In this document: positions 46,557 to 57,760 of the stretch, one piece after another | How positions within the stretch are numbered: the first letter of the stretch is position 1 | How the letters are laid out: each line of letters starts with the position of its first letter | Source of the DNA: Haliotis asinina | Taxonomy: Eukaryota; Mollusca; Gastropoda; Lepetellida; Haliotidae | Direction: 5' to 3' | Length of the DNA: 64,000 nucleotides | Assembly (NCBI RefSeq): GCF_037392515.1 | Contig: NC_090280.1 | Location: forward strand, 29,145,118-29,209,117 | Translations under genes and position numbers: made by a program | The notes under the pieces: generated by a model | What the model was told of the DNA's origin: nothing | Seen by the model: the letters and a program-made list of their open reading frames with translations, nothing else | The model's database searches: none

Positions 46557-46698
46557 CACACACACACAATATAAGTGTCCTTCGTGTATATGTGTGTATA
46601 TATATATACATATATATACATATATACACACACACGAAGGACACTTATATTATGTGTGTATAAATATATATATACACACAGATATATATATTACATAT

Positions 46699-46763
<65 letters not shown>

Positions 46764-46790
46764 ATGCACACATACACACGAAGGACACTT
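46376..46790. repeat. Compound microsatellite: (CA)n, (TA)n, (TG)n
   Basis: A 30-bp stretch ending in (AC)n occurs twice in direct order (about 46376 and 46417). A (TA)n run of about 90 bp follows at 46461-46552 and a (TG)n run of about 56 bp at 46705-46762. The motif 'aagtgtccttcgtgt' and its reverse complement recur around these runs at 46565, 46633 and 46777. Confidence 0.9.
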
Positions 46791-47047
46791 CGTTTGATAA
46801 GGATAGGGCTTTGAATGGCGGGAAATTCTAACTCGCACATACGTTTGTTTGCACAAAGGCTCACGTGGATATTGCAAGTTTGTTTTGGAGATTTTACATG
46901 TGTTTCCAACAGGTTTCGGATATATAGTATTCCCAGAAATTATTGAGAATCATGTTGCGTCATGTAACTCATTACGTTTATTAACTTCTGGCGTTTTACT
47001 TACATAAACAGGTTAAAACATCATCCTTTCACAGTCTCAGTCTTGTT

Positions 47048-48067
47048 TTAGTACTTTGTTAGACCTCCTCGCTCAGCAATGCATGCCTGAATACGCCTAG
47101 GCACACTACCCATCAAAGTTTGTAGGTAATCGTGTGACAGGGTATCCCAATATTGGACCACCTCGGCCTTCATATCTTCAATATTTCTCAGCCCCTTTTG
47201 GTTTATTCTGTCCTTCATGACTCCCCACACATTCTCAATTGGGTTTAGGTCTGGGCTGTAACTGGGCCAGTCTAAAACTTGAACATTTTCGCCCGACAAC
47301 CACTGTTTTGTGTAGCGCGCAGTGTGTTTTGGGTCATTATCATACTGGAAAATCCAATCATCTTCATACAATGTTTGTGCTGTCGGAAGAAGGTGACCAT
47401 TTAGAATGTCAACGTATCTTTCTTTTGTCAAGTTTCCCGTGAAAACACAAAATGGCGTCACTCCGAGAGCCGATATGCCACCCCACATGTGAAACTTCGG
47501 GCTATGTTTTGGTCGCTGGTAGTTAGGTTTGACAGTATCTTTGGTCCACATTTTCACACATTTAGGGAAAAGCCAAACAGAACTTTCATCCGAAAAGAAA
47601 ACATTATCCCAATCTTGATTTTCATGAGCCCGACACCAGTTTAAACGTTTTTCCTTTTGTGCATCTTTCATCAACGGCGAGGGAATTCCACGTTTTTTCA
47701 CCCAATTAAGTCTCTGTAATTCCTGCCTAACTGTTGCATTGCATACCTGAGGACTTCCTCTGCTAATCATTTCATTTCTGATGTTCTCAACACTTTTCAA
47801 TTTTCCCCTACTCACAATCTGCCCAAGTCTTCGGCGATCCACAACACTGAATTTCCTAGGCCGACATGCCCCTGCTTTGTGCTCTATCCCGGTTCCTGTT
47901 TGAATATTCTTCAAAGTTCTGTATACTGTAGACAGAGGAATACCATGTCTACAAACTAACACTTTAGCATCAGCCTCACCCCTTTCAAAATCATCTAGAA
48001 TGAGCTTTCCTTTCTCTCTTGCTGTAAATTCTGCCATGTCAACACAGGAAGCCGTCTGCTCAGACAA
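47048..48067 (-). CDS. Tc1-like transposase, DD34E
   Basis: 339 residues, uninterrupted. N-terminal helix-turn-helix DNA-binding region (about 11-120) with an ACRPRKF GRPR-like linker at 67-73. The DDE catalytic domain has D160 (FFSDES), D243 (QYDNDPKHTA) and E278 (NPIENVW); 34 residues separate the last two, the DD34E spacing of Tc1 enzymes. The enzyme binds the terminal repeats and performs cut-and-paste transposition into TA. The start could be M1 or M11 (MAEFTAREKG). The frame fills most of the element and stops 120 bp before its left end. Confidence 0.9.
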   Translation of the reverse strand: MSEQTASCVDMAEFTAREKGKLILDDFERGEADAKVLVCRHGIPLSTVYRTLKNIQTGTGIEHKAGACRPRKFSVVDRRRLGQIVSRGKLKSVENIRNEMISRGSPQVCNATVRQELQRLNWVKKRGIPSPLMKDAQKEKRLNWCRAHENQDWDNVFFSDESSVWLFPKCVKMWTKDTVKPNYQRPKHSPKFHMWGGISALGVTPFCVFTGNLTKERYVDILNGHLLPTAQTLYEDDWIFQYDNDPKHTARYTKQWLSGENVQVLDWPSYSPDLNPIENVWGVMKDRINQKGLRNIEDMKAEVVQYWDTLSHDYLQTLMGSVPRRIQACIAERGGLTKY

Positions 48068-48125
48068 GGGAGATAACTCTTGACGTAATGAGCTGCCTTC
48101 TAAGCCTTCAAGAGTTGTCTCCCTT
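48066..48125. repeat. 17-bp inverted repeat at the transposase start
   Basis: AAGGGAGATAACTCTTG at 48066-48082 and CAAGAGTTGTCTCCCTT at 48109-48125, one mismatch, 26-bp loop. It lies just upstream of the transposase ATG inside the Tc1 element. Confidence 0.8.
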
Positions 48126-48253
48126 ATTTAGTATGCTAGTGAAAGCCCTTTTTCCAATCTTAGCATCACTAGAAAAAAACAAAGATTTTCTCAATAATTT
48201 CTGGGAACACTGTACATTCTACATTTATATATTTGGGTTTTTTTATTTAGTAT

Positions 48254-48566
48254 GTACTAAAAACAAAAAGTATGGGAACACCCTAAACGAGGAAGTATGT
48301 CTACCACATGAACTAGGCTGTTGTGCTTGGGCCTTCGAATCAAACTTAGTGCTGGTGTGTTTCAGCACCCTTGTTTTTCGCTGTTCTTAGCAATTGTTCT
48401 TTCCACTCAAACTCAACGAATATTGAATATTTTGCTTCCCCGCATGTTCCATCATGTCGTCTATAATGTCCAATAATCACACAAAAACTTGGGGTTTAAA
48501 TGACCTCATTACGTTTATATATGACTATCAATTTTAGAGTGTTCCCATCCTTTATGTTTGTAGGAT
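48254..48566. mobile_element. Probable Tc1-type MITE
   Basis: About 310 bp with imperfect inverted ends: 'aaaaagtatgggaacacc' near 48263 and 'gtgttcccatcctttatg' near 48540. TA follows each outer end. The interior is non-coding. Confidence 0.45.
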
Positions 48567-49187
48567 ATTTCCAGAGGAGCACGAGTCAATAATTCACTTG
48601 GTCCGGAAATAACACAGGTTTGACAGGAATGCCGCACCATGCCGATGTTAAAAACATAAATAAGTCACTGCCATACGCTGGTTGGCCTTGGCTCACCATA
48701 GTACATGAAGGTGCGGCTAGGCAACCTAGTTTATAAAGCGTTCAAAGGCCTGGGTGTGATTTCCTACATGGTTCAATACTTGGGGCCAATTGCTTGTGTC
48801 CCCTGCCTTGATATTGCTGAAACATTGCTAGAAGTTGGTTTTTTTGTGTTTGGGTTTTTTTTTTGTTATATGAAGCTAACCTTATTAAGTAACTGATAGT
48901 TTTTAAAACATTGGCATCCTCTTAAAATCCACATGTGGTGATATATTGCGAATACTCTTTGATAAGCAAGGTGAAAAAAAAACATCGTACCCTCACATTC
49001 GCCATTTACTGGATGTTTCTGGGTGAAGAATCTTGAGGTTGCCACATTTCCTTTTCATTTGCTAGTTCTTTTCTTATCTCAGGTATGTTTTGTAAATTAC
49101 CAAACACCTGCCATATGCTGCTTTCAGATGTAGATTATACATGACATTAAGCTTACATGTTGGTGGAAACAAGTGTTATCCTGTACA
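48567..49187. other. Upstream region of gene C, no feature recognised
   Basis: AT-rich; a SINE-like scrap 'cttgatattgctgaaacattgcta' lies near 48812. No promoter element is convincing. Confidence 0.4.
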
Positions 49188-51480
49188 ATGCTGTTTCTTG
49201 TTCTGAACATCTTTTTGCACTCGGGATCGTCTTTCTCCGACACCACTGTCACAGTCTGCAACGTGTGGCTTTCCCAGGGTGGTCCATTATGAAGTTGAAC
49301 GATGGAATAAAATTAATGGGCTCACGAACAGGAACCTAATTCCAAATATGAAATCCATCGGGACTGCCCCTGGGCGTTGGCTTCACCCTGATCTGAGCGA
49401 TCATCTCTTTCAAAATGTACGTATTAGATAAAACACAATAAATATGTACAAGTCAGAAATGTGCTGAAGGATATGATAAAACAAATGCCTAATATTAATG
49501 TACTTATACGCTTCTGAATCTGTGTATTGGTAGGTATCTGTTGTAAAGAGTCATCTGCTACATGTTAAATATCCCATAATTAACTGTTACACAATGTTCA
49601 TTTTTAAGACACTGCATCCATGTCCTCTTTCTAGAAGAAAATAGTCTGAAGTATAACTATGTTTAATATCATATGGAATGATTATGTATTGTTACAGCTA
49701 CATACATCAATTACTGTTTTGTTATTCCGGTATTTCAGTTATTTTGCATGGAAAAATTCATAGTTTCTGACACTTTCTTTATGCCAACAGGTACATAACT
49801 TGTTTTACAGAGAAACCTTGCAAATTTATTTTGTATTATTTTATTGTACTCAGTGGCCCCAAAGCCAAAGTCACCATGGTTATCCAGATTCTTCCTATCT
49901 TCAAAACCGTGCACTCGTCGTATATGATATAACTGAATTGTTACGGGAGTGTCATCGACAACATGATATGGGAATTAAAAGGTTTCTAAAGACATCACAC
50001 TAGTATAAATTTATATGCACATTTTGAAAGAATAGAAATGTGGAATGAGTGTCCTAGGCAACAATGACAAGCTGTGTAACTGGCAGGTACTACTAGTAGA
50101 CCAGAATATGATTACCCTTACTCTGACTTTCAGTGATCCATAAATTTATTTTTCGTCCTTTTCTCGTTTCATAGGATGGTCAAGTATGTTCAGTGTAACA
50201 GGTATTTGTGTTCCTGGTGCCATTTCATTCAAAATATCAATGTCAGTACAATCTCATATGTCATCAACAGCCCAACCAAATACTCGTTTACACTTATAAC
50301 TAATTTAGTTCAACACTGGATGTGTGGGCTTGCCTTATGTGTATGAACTTTCTTTACAGGTCTGAACTGGCCCAGCTGGATGGATAAGTCGCATCATGAA
50401 GATACATTCCCAAACAGTGTTGACGCTGCATCGGAGTTCGTGTCACTGATGGTCCAGAGTTGCAAGGACTTCACAGGAGGACGCATACCCCACATATTTG
50501 AAGTTCTTAATGAACCTGATTGGGTCGAGAAAGTTATTGACCAACAAACGAATATAGATTTCCCCAAGGTTGTCGCCAAAAAGCTGAAATCAAGATTTGG
50601 AATGAAAATTGCCGGACCAACGTACACCACTATGGCCCTGAGACGATCTGATGAAAATAACTTCAGCTACTGGAAAAGAACTGCTACGTTTATGGACATG
50701 TATCTTGATCACTTCCAGTAATCATTAGTGAATTTGGAAGGGGTAACATGTTTGAAGTTGCTCGTGATTTTGTAAACGGAATGACAGATTTTGAGGTCAT
50801 TTATCAAACAAACAGCTTCATGTTTACTTTCCTTAACTTAAGAGAGTTTATCGAGAGAGTTGTCGTGTTTCTTCACGACAATGAGCAACGTCCAGGACAC
50901 GATTACCTTCGAACCTCCTTGTTTACCAAAGATGGTCACTCGCTTCATGCGACCAAATTTATCACTTTTTGGAATAATCTTAGTTATGCTCAAACGTTTC
51001 TTTGTGTCTCTGGTCAGTACGATGGACAAGAAAGAACTATGGCATCTCTTGCCCTTGCAAACCCCATCAACAAGGAGATGGTAGTTCTTCTTCACAACTA
51101 TGGCAGTAAATCTGAGAAAGTAAAACTGGACTTTCTAGATAACTGGATCAACCCTTACAATGGTAAAGAGACATGCATTGTGTTCGAAAATGGCAATCCT
51201 GTTGTTCACCCCAATTATCCTTTCAACATATCTAAGGTTCATGGCTCCGTCGGTCTGCCGGGATCCTCAACCTGTTTTTACAAGCTCAAAACGAACTTTA
51301 ATTTTGGCAGAATACACACTGATAATCAGAACACATACTACGGTAAAGACATGGTCATTCCAATCAGCAGTGGACGTGCACAGACCACCATCCATCTACC
51401 TAGTTCTGGCTACAACACTGCGCATCTCAGAGTAGGAGTTAGTAGAGACCTGAATGTCAATACAAAGCCACAACGAGTGG
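49188..51480 (+). pseudogene. Gene C: decayed GH86-like hydrolase
   Basis: Third tandem copy with recognisable exons 49188-49416, 49854-49981 and 50360-51480. Lesions: a 5-bp deletion in exon 1 after LSQGG (229 instead of 234 nt); a 17-bp loss in exon 2 (128 instead of 145 nt); in exon 3 a stop at 50719 and loss of about 56 codons that removes the FHSYN strand. The C terminus breaks off at about 51480, where SINE-like sequence begins, losing roughly 45 residues. The acid/base motif survives as LNEPDW and the nucleophile motif as SEFG. Splice sites are still gt-ag. Introns are short (437 and 378 bp). No functional enzyme is expected. Confidence 0.85.
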
Positions 51481-51504
51481 CATTGGGTACAATGCGTGAG
51501 GCCC

Positions 51505-51570
51505 ATTCGTGGTGTTCCCCACCGTGATATGGCTGGAAAGTTGCTAAAAGCGGCGTAAAACCATATTCAC
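51505..51570 (+). mobile_element. SINE tail (second type) terminating gene C
   Basis: 'ggtgttccccaccgtgatatggctggaaagttgctaaaagcggcg' followed by 'taaaaccatattcactc'. This is the body and 3' end of the SINE type also seen at 21862-22010. Gene C homology ends just before it. Confidence 0.65.
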
Positions 51571-51796
51571 TCTTTTGTCGCAAGTAAATGATGGTAATAA
51601 TGTTCCAACGGATGGTCACAACTTGTCACACTTGTTATCAACTTGTGTTCTACCCCAACCTGCTCAGTATTCATGTATGTTTGTGCCTAGTACAATTGCA
51701 GTAAACACATCAACAGGTTTCGGTCAGGTGTCTGCTGTGATGTTATTCATATTCAGAAGTAATAACCGAACTCGTAATTCTATTGTTGTGACAGCG

Positions 51797-51862
51797 TGAG
51801 TGAGTGATTTACCGTCAACCTACTGGCAATAGATCAGCCATATCATGACGATACTGAAGTTC
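51797..51862 (-). mobile_element. LINE 3' terminus scrap
   Basis: (GTGA)n followed by 'tttaccgtcaacctactggcaatagatcagccatatcatgacg', a reversed and decayed LINE end. Confidence 0.55.
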
Positions 51863-52042
51863 ATTTCTTGAGGGAGGTGACAAAACAGGCGGGCAGAAGA
51901 TATATTTATATATAAATGCCATCAGCGAAAGGGAAGGCTTGATTCATAGTCTTAAAGGCTGTAAAAGAGAATACATCTACATACTGCTGTACAGATCATC
52001 ACAGAGGGGTAAAAGTAGGCTATATACAAGTCTGTAGGCAGA

Positions 52043-52298
52043 GTGAGTGAGTGAGTTTAGTTTCATGCTCAGCAGTATTCCAGCTATTTGACGGCGTCCT
52101 GAAAAATAATCAAATCTGGACCAGACAATCCAGTGATCAACAGTATGAGCATGCGCAATTGGGAACCGACGACATGTGCCAACCAAGTCAGCCAGCCTGA
52201 CCACCCGATCCCGTTAGTCGCCTCTTACGACAAGCAGAGTCCCTTTTTCAGCATGGGTTGCTGAAGGCCTATTCTACCCCGGACCTTCACACGTTGGT
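52043..52298 (-). mobile_element. SINE with 10-bp target duplication
   Basis: Reverse-strand copy from (GTGA)n through 'tgatcaacagtatgagcatg', 'gcgcaattgggaaccga' and 'ttagtcgcctcttacgacaagc' to the head 'ggcctattctaccccggacc'. Flanked by TGTAGGCAGA at 52033-52042 and 52299-52308. Confidence 0.85.
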
Positions 52299-52308
52299 TG
52301 TAGGCAGA

Positions 52309-53580
52309 TGAAATGTTTGGTGGAAGGGTGGCGAAAAAAGATGCTGGGTGTGTTTTCCCTGTGGGTGCAATGTGAAAGGATTTACTTGTGTATGAGGACA
52401 TAGCATTGCATTATCAACATAATGCATACAGATAAGACATGGTGTATAAGAATCGATTACTAAATTACTGGGTCCATACTCAAAAAGATCTAATTTATTA
52501 ATCACATTCGCCGTCGTGTTTTACTGGAACTTGTTGTATACGAAACAATATTACGTAAAGCAGAACAGAACATATCTTTTATCTACTAAACGTCGAATTA
52601 ATGGAAGTTGTCAATCATGGCTAGTACTATATCTTGAAAGATGTCATATGAATAAATTATCTGAGTGATCCTTGTCTGTATGCGTACTGGATCCTTTTTA
52701 TATTTCGCATTCTACTGAATTCTCAAAAAACAGATCTGAGTTAGACTTGGTCTTTGGCAACCCATGCTTGTCGTAAAAGGCAACAGACTCACAAATATTT
52801 GCAGACACGTCATCGTATCCCAATTGTGTAGACTGATATCTAATAGCCTCCTACAGAATGTACAGATCATGTTTGATAGTGTCTTATCCGAAACTCATGA
52901 TGCACTCATGGCAGACTGGGACGCCATTTGAATCGACATGGGCAATCATGGATATGTGTTGAGCACTTGTTCAGTGTCTCAGTCAATGTTTTCTTCTTGT
53001 AAATAAACTTAAGTAATTTCATATAATTTAAATATTTCATCAACTGGAACTTTTTTGTGGACTTTACATCCAATCCGAAACAAAGATACCCAATAATCCG
53101 TTGCACCTGTAAAGTGAAACACCTGTTACTTGACAGTTGACTACATGTGACATGAAATTTGAGTTTTACTTTGCGTGATGCAGTGCCTACTTTCTCCCAC
53201 AATCTGTCTAAATAAGGTCGGCAGATAAGCTTAATGTACTGTTAACTAGCACAAGATCATGACTCACCACGTCAGAGTCCATGGTGCTTGTAGAAACTAA
53301 GGTATAACTCACAGATTAAACCCTGCTAAAGTTTGAGTGTTTGCTCATACGTTTTATATAATATGCTATTATTTACATGCTCATAAAATTAAATCACAAT
53401 GCGAAATTCATCTTCTTTTTGAACGTCCTAGTTATTGCCTGCTCACTATGTTATCTCACAGACGGAACATCAAGGATTTTTGTTTTAGATAAACGCTGTA
53501 CATAGCTTGATACCTTTTATGAACTCCTGATGTATTAAAGAGCTACAAATTTACAAATGTATCAGTAGGTAAGGAGTTCT
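52309..53580. other. Intergenic; SINE scrap at 52758-52850
   Basis: Only a partial + strand SINE ('caacccatgcttgtcgtaaaaggcaac', 'gtcatcgtatcccaattgtgtag') is recognisable. A 98-codon minus-strand frame (52906-53202) has no known features and is not called. Confidence 0.45.
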
Positions 53581-53800
53581 GTGAAGATCCGGATTAGAAA
53601 TGTTCTTCTGCAACCCATGCTTAGTATAAGATTCGACCACCGTGATAGGGTGATCAGACTCGCCATCATATCCAAAATGCGTAGATCGATGGTCATCCGG
53701 TTGATCACTGGACTATCGGATCCAGACCCAATTATTTACAGCCCACCGTCAAATAGCTTAACATGGCTTAGTTAAACTAAAAATGATCTTCACGGGTAGA
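53581..53800 (+). mobile_element. Degenerate SINE
   Basis: Head 'tgtgaagatccggattagaa', then 'caacccatgct', 'gatagggtgatcagactcgcc', 'gtagatcgatggtcatccggttgatcactgg' and a tail 'ccgtcaaatagctta'. All landmarks are in order but diverged. Confidence 0.7.
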
Positions 53801-54140
53801 ATTCAAGTAAATGTATCGTCCTGAAAATCAAACAAAAACCTGCTCTACAGCAGCCTAACAGGTGACTATATAGAAGGGTTGTTATGGTAGCCGACGTAGC
53901 TGACGCATTTCACCGTAAGCCAGTTTGTTGTGTAGGGGAATAGCTGGAATATGGCGTCAACAACACCTGTGCGACATCATTTCACTCACGGCAACGACCC
54001 TGGAGAACACCTCATTTTCATAGAGGTTCAGTGGCCTTGAGCTGCCCTCACGTACGTATTTTTAGATCATGTGCATAGCAACCGAGAGACATCACAGAAT
54101 TCAGATAGATCAACTAGTTTCATCTGGTTTCCAACTTTAC

Positions 54141-54147
54141 TATAAAA
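54141..54147 (+). promoter_or_regulatory. TATA-like box before the CARD-like gene
   Basis: TATAAAA, 89 bp upstream of the ATG at 54230. A pyrimidine-rich leader (tctctctccctgttg) lies between. Confidence 0.35.
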
Positions 54148-54229
54148 CCACTTCATGACGCATAACTTTCATCCGTGACTACACAGACGACATCCAGGTC
54201 TCTCTCCCTGTTGGTTGTTTATCTTGAAG

Positions 54230-54575
54230 ATGGAAGCCATTCACTGTGATATTCTGAGGAAGATACACTCCGTCCTAGTGCAAGCTATTCAACATGTACA
54301 AGAGGTGGTCGACAAATTCATGCTCTTTAAAGTCCTTACCATCTTCATGAAGGCAGAGATTATTGAAAAGCCTCAAACCTCCCTTGGCCGTGTCAGAGAA
54401 CTACTCACCATCTTACCTAGTCGAGAACCCTAAGCTGACACCCTTTTCTGTAAAACACTGGAAGAATGCAGATAGGCATGACATTGCTGGGACTAGAGTG
54501 GAGAACGAGGAGTTCACGTATAAAAGCATAGTGTGTGTCCTAGTGGAAAGTCCATTCCTACCGGTATTGTCCTGA
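54230..54575 (+). pseudogene. CARD-like death-fold gene fragment, broken
   Basis: From ATG 54230 the frame reads MEAIHCDILRKIHSVLVQAI, then LGRVRELLTILPSREP and a stop at 54431-54433. After it the same frame gives ADTLFCKTLEEC and another shifts to RHDIAGTRVENEEF. The order (amphipathic helices, R.RELL.ILP.R, then F...LEEC and DIAG) is that of a CARD, the roughly 90-residue adaptor fold of caspases and innate-immune receptors. The stop after codon 67 and a frameshift near 54460 make a pseudogene. A non-CARD identity is possible. Downstream sequence to 54880 stays open in pieces but is unrecognised. Confidence 0.5.
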
Positions 54576-54879
54576 CTTTGAAACATTGGCTGGAACTTCG
54601 AGGAGTCCTTTGCAAGCTTCCGGAGGCCCTCGAGCAAGGAAGGACCCATGGTTTTGCTCGTGTGGGAGGCAATATGTATGCTACTTTGGATCCAAATGGT
54701 GGTTTGGATCTACGACAGCCAAGGCATCTTCCTGTCCAAACAACAAAGGCAGAAACTGAGAGATTGTTGCGATATGATGACAGACTTTGTGCCCGAGTTC
54801 AATGACATGGCTCCCTGTTTACTTCAGGAAGATCATCAAAACCAGAATCGGCTTCCTCGAGTGTTCCTTCTGTAATCTC

Positions 54880-55190
54880 AATGACTATGAATGTTCACTA
54901 TTCTTCTAACACAGAAAGGCTTTGAAAATGTTTTGGAAACGTTTCCATATGGTTTTAGAAAACTTAAAGAAACGTTTTAAACCCGTTTTGACGAAATGTT
55001 GACGAGAAGCATTAGAAACTTCCTAAAAGGTTTCAGAAAGGTTTGGGTTGAACGATATCATCTTGATGATGAATCCCATCCAATAATTACACACACGTAA
55101 TGATATTTGTTAATAATGCCATCCGTTATTATCAGTGAAAATGAAAACAAAGAAATATATGTTTTAAAGGATACTTTATTTCATCAATAC
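54880..55190. other. A/T-rich spacer
   Basis: Repetitive 'gaaacgttt' and 'aaacttaaagaaacg' words at 54910-55050. No gene. Confidence 0.4.
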
Positions 55191-57760
55191 ATTTCATCAA
55201 TAAATAGTCAGGCACCTGACGGGTTCAGTGATAGATTTCATACACTTTTGAATTTTGTAACTCTTTTCAAGAACTTTGGTTAACTCTGGAAGGCACCATG
55301 TCCCACTGAAGCTGCATTTTTCCTCAATGTGCTGACATGGTTCTTGTTGCTCTGAATCTGCACAGGGCAGGATCTTGACTTTGGCAATGCCAAAATACTG
55401 ATCCTATGATTTGAAGTTTATGGTTATGGTTAGACGATGCTCAACTGAATACTGACTATACTTGTTGACCCAAAGGTACAAGGAGGTGCAATCATAATAG
55501 AGAATGTCCTCATCAAACCCTGCCTCATAATTTGGAGGCATTGGTACATCCATCGAAAAATGAATCTGTGGGATCTACATGTTCCTGAAGATCTAACGTG
55601 GACACAAACATTTTCAATTCAGGCTTAATTTTCAGTTCTTTCCTGAACTCATGTTCCCAGTGGGTCGTTAACTTGTAACACGTCTGTTTGATGGCTACAT
55701 GGTTAACGCATATAACTCACTGACTGACTGCTTGGTGTGAGGCAGTTCTGGTTTGTCTCTGTCATGAGGACATGTGGTACATCCATGACAGAGACAACCA
55801 TCAAACTGGTCGACAGTGTTGCTGTCACGACAGTACCCATCCACCTTATACTTTGTCACTGGGATCAGCTATTCCCCCTTCATTCAATGCATGCTGAATG
55901 TGCTTGTGTTGGGAGTGGATCAATTATTCCAGACAGTGTATGGAGATCAGACTGTATTGATGCTTGGAGTATCCATCTCTCACCTTGGCAATGGTACAGG
56001 GAACCTTTTCTTTTGCATGAATGACAGTCCCTACATTCGGTATACTCGTCACTGTCAGCCACTAACCAGGTTTGACTTCCACCCAGTCTTGATTTTCATG
56101 CACTTTGAAAGGCAGCCATGGAGCCACAATGTCTTGCCAAAGTAGTTTGACATGAGTGTATTATGGCAAGACCTTGTGCGTGAATATTCCATGACACACA
56201 CTGGAAATAGTAATGTAATCTGCAGGATTGGTGCGGCGAAACTCTTTCTTTGGAGTGAGTTTACTGAGTTTAAGGGTCTTTGGTGTAAGAGGTAATCTCA
56301 TTCTCAGTTCATGAGAGCTTGCCTGAACATTTGAACATCGGACCGGCAATAGGCTCCCATTTCTTGAGCAAAGTCAAAGATGTTTTCTTTTTGCTCTGGA
56401 TGCCACTCCTACATACTGTTCATCCCATAGAAAAAAAGCCTCAGGATAAGGCTGGTTGGCCTTAAAGTAATTAGGGAAAGACCCTGGGAACATTCAAACT
56501 CAAACACAATAAACTTCTTGACGCTCTGTTTGTCATCAACTGTGCATTGCGTATAGTAGCAATTATGATTTAAGGGCACCCTCTTACCACAAGGCTGACA
56601 CATGTAAGTGTCACAATCATGTTGACCATCTTTGTTTTGAATAATGTTCCGCAAAGTGAAACACTGAGACCAGGGCCGGCACGATTTACTTTCAGGGGGG
56701 AGGTCATCCTTTTTGGACATTTTTGCTTGTGCCTGTGTGCACTGAAACAATCTTGAGATTGGCACTGCATGTGACCGTCATCACAGGTCCTTGCTGTATC
56801 ATTTCTCTTATATATAATATCCTCTTGCAGACCCGACAATAATTTTTACATCTACGTTTTTCTATTTTTTATTATTATTATTCTCTTTTTTGGAACGGGT
56901 AAGCCAGTGGTGACAAAAATAACTTTGCACCGAAAAAAAGCCAAAAGTGTTTGGGATCGCTGAAAATGATTGCCATCAAACAAGTATACAACCAATTGCT
57001 TACTGTCATCATTGTGTCCTTTGTGGTGCATCCCAGTGATGCACTGATCGGGTATATTTGACAATTCAACACTGCTTCGAATTTTGGAATATCAGCCAAA
57101 CTGGCCTTTCTGTCGTTACACAGTCCTGCCTTATCAGAGAGGAGATTGGCAAAGAGGGTGTGTTGTTTACTTTTGGAATCTTTAATGTTTATGTACTGTG
57201 TGGGTGGATATTTCTTATGTTCCAGTGCCAAATGAGCCATATAAGTAATTTTTCGACTGGGCTGAGATAAATGTAAGTGACAACATTGACACTGATCTAC
57301 TGGATGAGCCCTGAAAGGTCTGTCCATTCAGCTATAGATGAGTGATTAGTTTTAGCAAAACGCCCAGAGAGAGCACAAGCGAGAACAAGTGATCTATATC
57401 TTTTATTTCCACAATACTATGTTTTAGTTTGACACACTCTGGAACATTGGTGACGTTATAATTTCGTTTTCCTCCTTTAAGGACATCAGTTATTCCTATA
57501 TTGAAATCAAAGGCTAAATTGTGGTGCCTTTTCATCACATTTTCCACATGGCTTAAAATGACGTCTGCATCAAGATAATCCAATGGTCGGAAACTTCCAT
57601 GAAACGTTTTGAATAAAAATGGCCCAGGAGCAGCACTCACTGTGGCGGCAATTCAATGAACATGGGGTCAATTCTTTGGCAAAGCATGTGGAGTACTTCC
57701 TGGACACTACGTTTGGAAATTGTCGAAGCTCTGGAGCTTAGCACATTTGGCTAGCAAACG
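55190..57760 (-). pseudogene. Polinton/Maverick DNA polymerase B, 5' half, decayed
   Basis: Fragments in order on the minus strand match protein-primed family B polymerases of Polintons. N-terminal region (57332-57640); IPKFEAVLNCQI (about 57070); a Cys/His-rich region (56570-56840); exonuclease motif region FEFECSQ near 56490, where the first acidic residue is E rather than the usual D; YCRSDVQMF near 56330; ADYITISSVC near 56215; VDGYC and HGCTTC near 55790-55830; and DCTSLYLWVN near 55460, corresponding to palm motif A. Stops and frameshifts separate them. The later palm motifs are missing, and no capsid, ATPase, protease or integrase gene is nearby. It is an old integrated fragment, not a live element. 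Confidence 0.75.

Larger units (their letters stand above)
46925..48212 (-). mobile_element. Tc1-like DNA transposon, apparently complete
   Basis: 1288 bp flanked by TA (46923-46924 and 48213-48214). Terminal inverted repeats of about 27 bp: TAGTATTCCCAGAAATTATT at the left and CAGTGTTCCCAGAAATTATT in reverse complement at the right, continuing TGAGAA. The length, TA duplication and single transposase gene are typical of Tc1/mariner elements. The transposase frame is intact, so the element may be autonomous or recently so. Confidence 0.9.

Noticed and set aside
46386..46797. Open frames of YIYIYI and CVCVCV type
   Set aside because: Pure products of (TA)n and (TG)n microsatellites.
52906..53202. 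98-codon minus-strand frame
   Set aside because: No motif, no neighbour, composition like surrounding DNA.
54533..54875. Coding continuation of the CARD-like gene
   Set aside because: Two frames are open but neither resembles a known domain and no splice sites link them.
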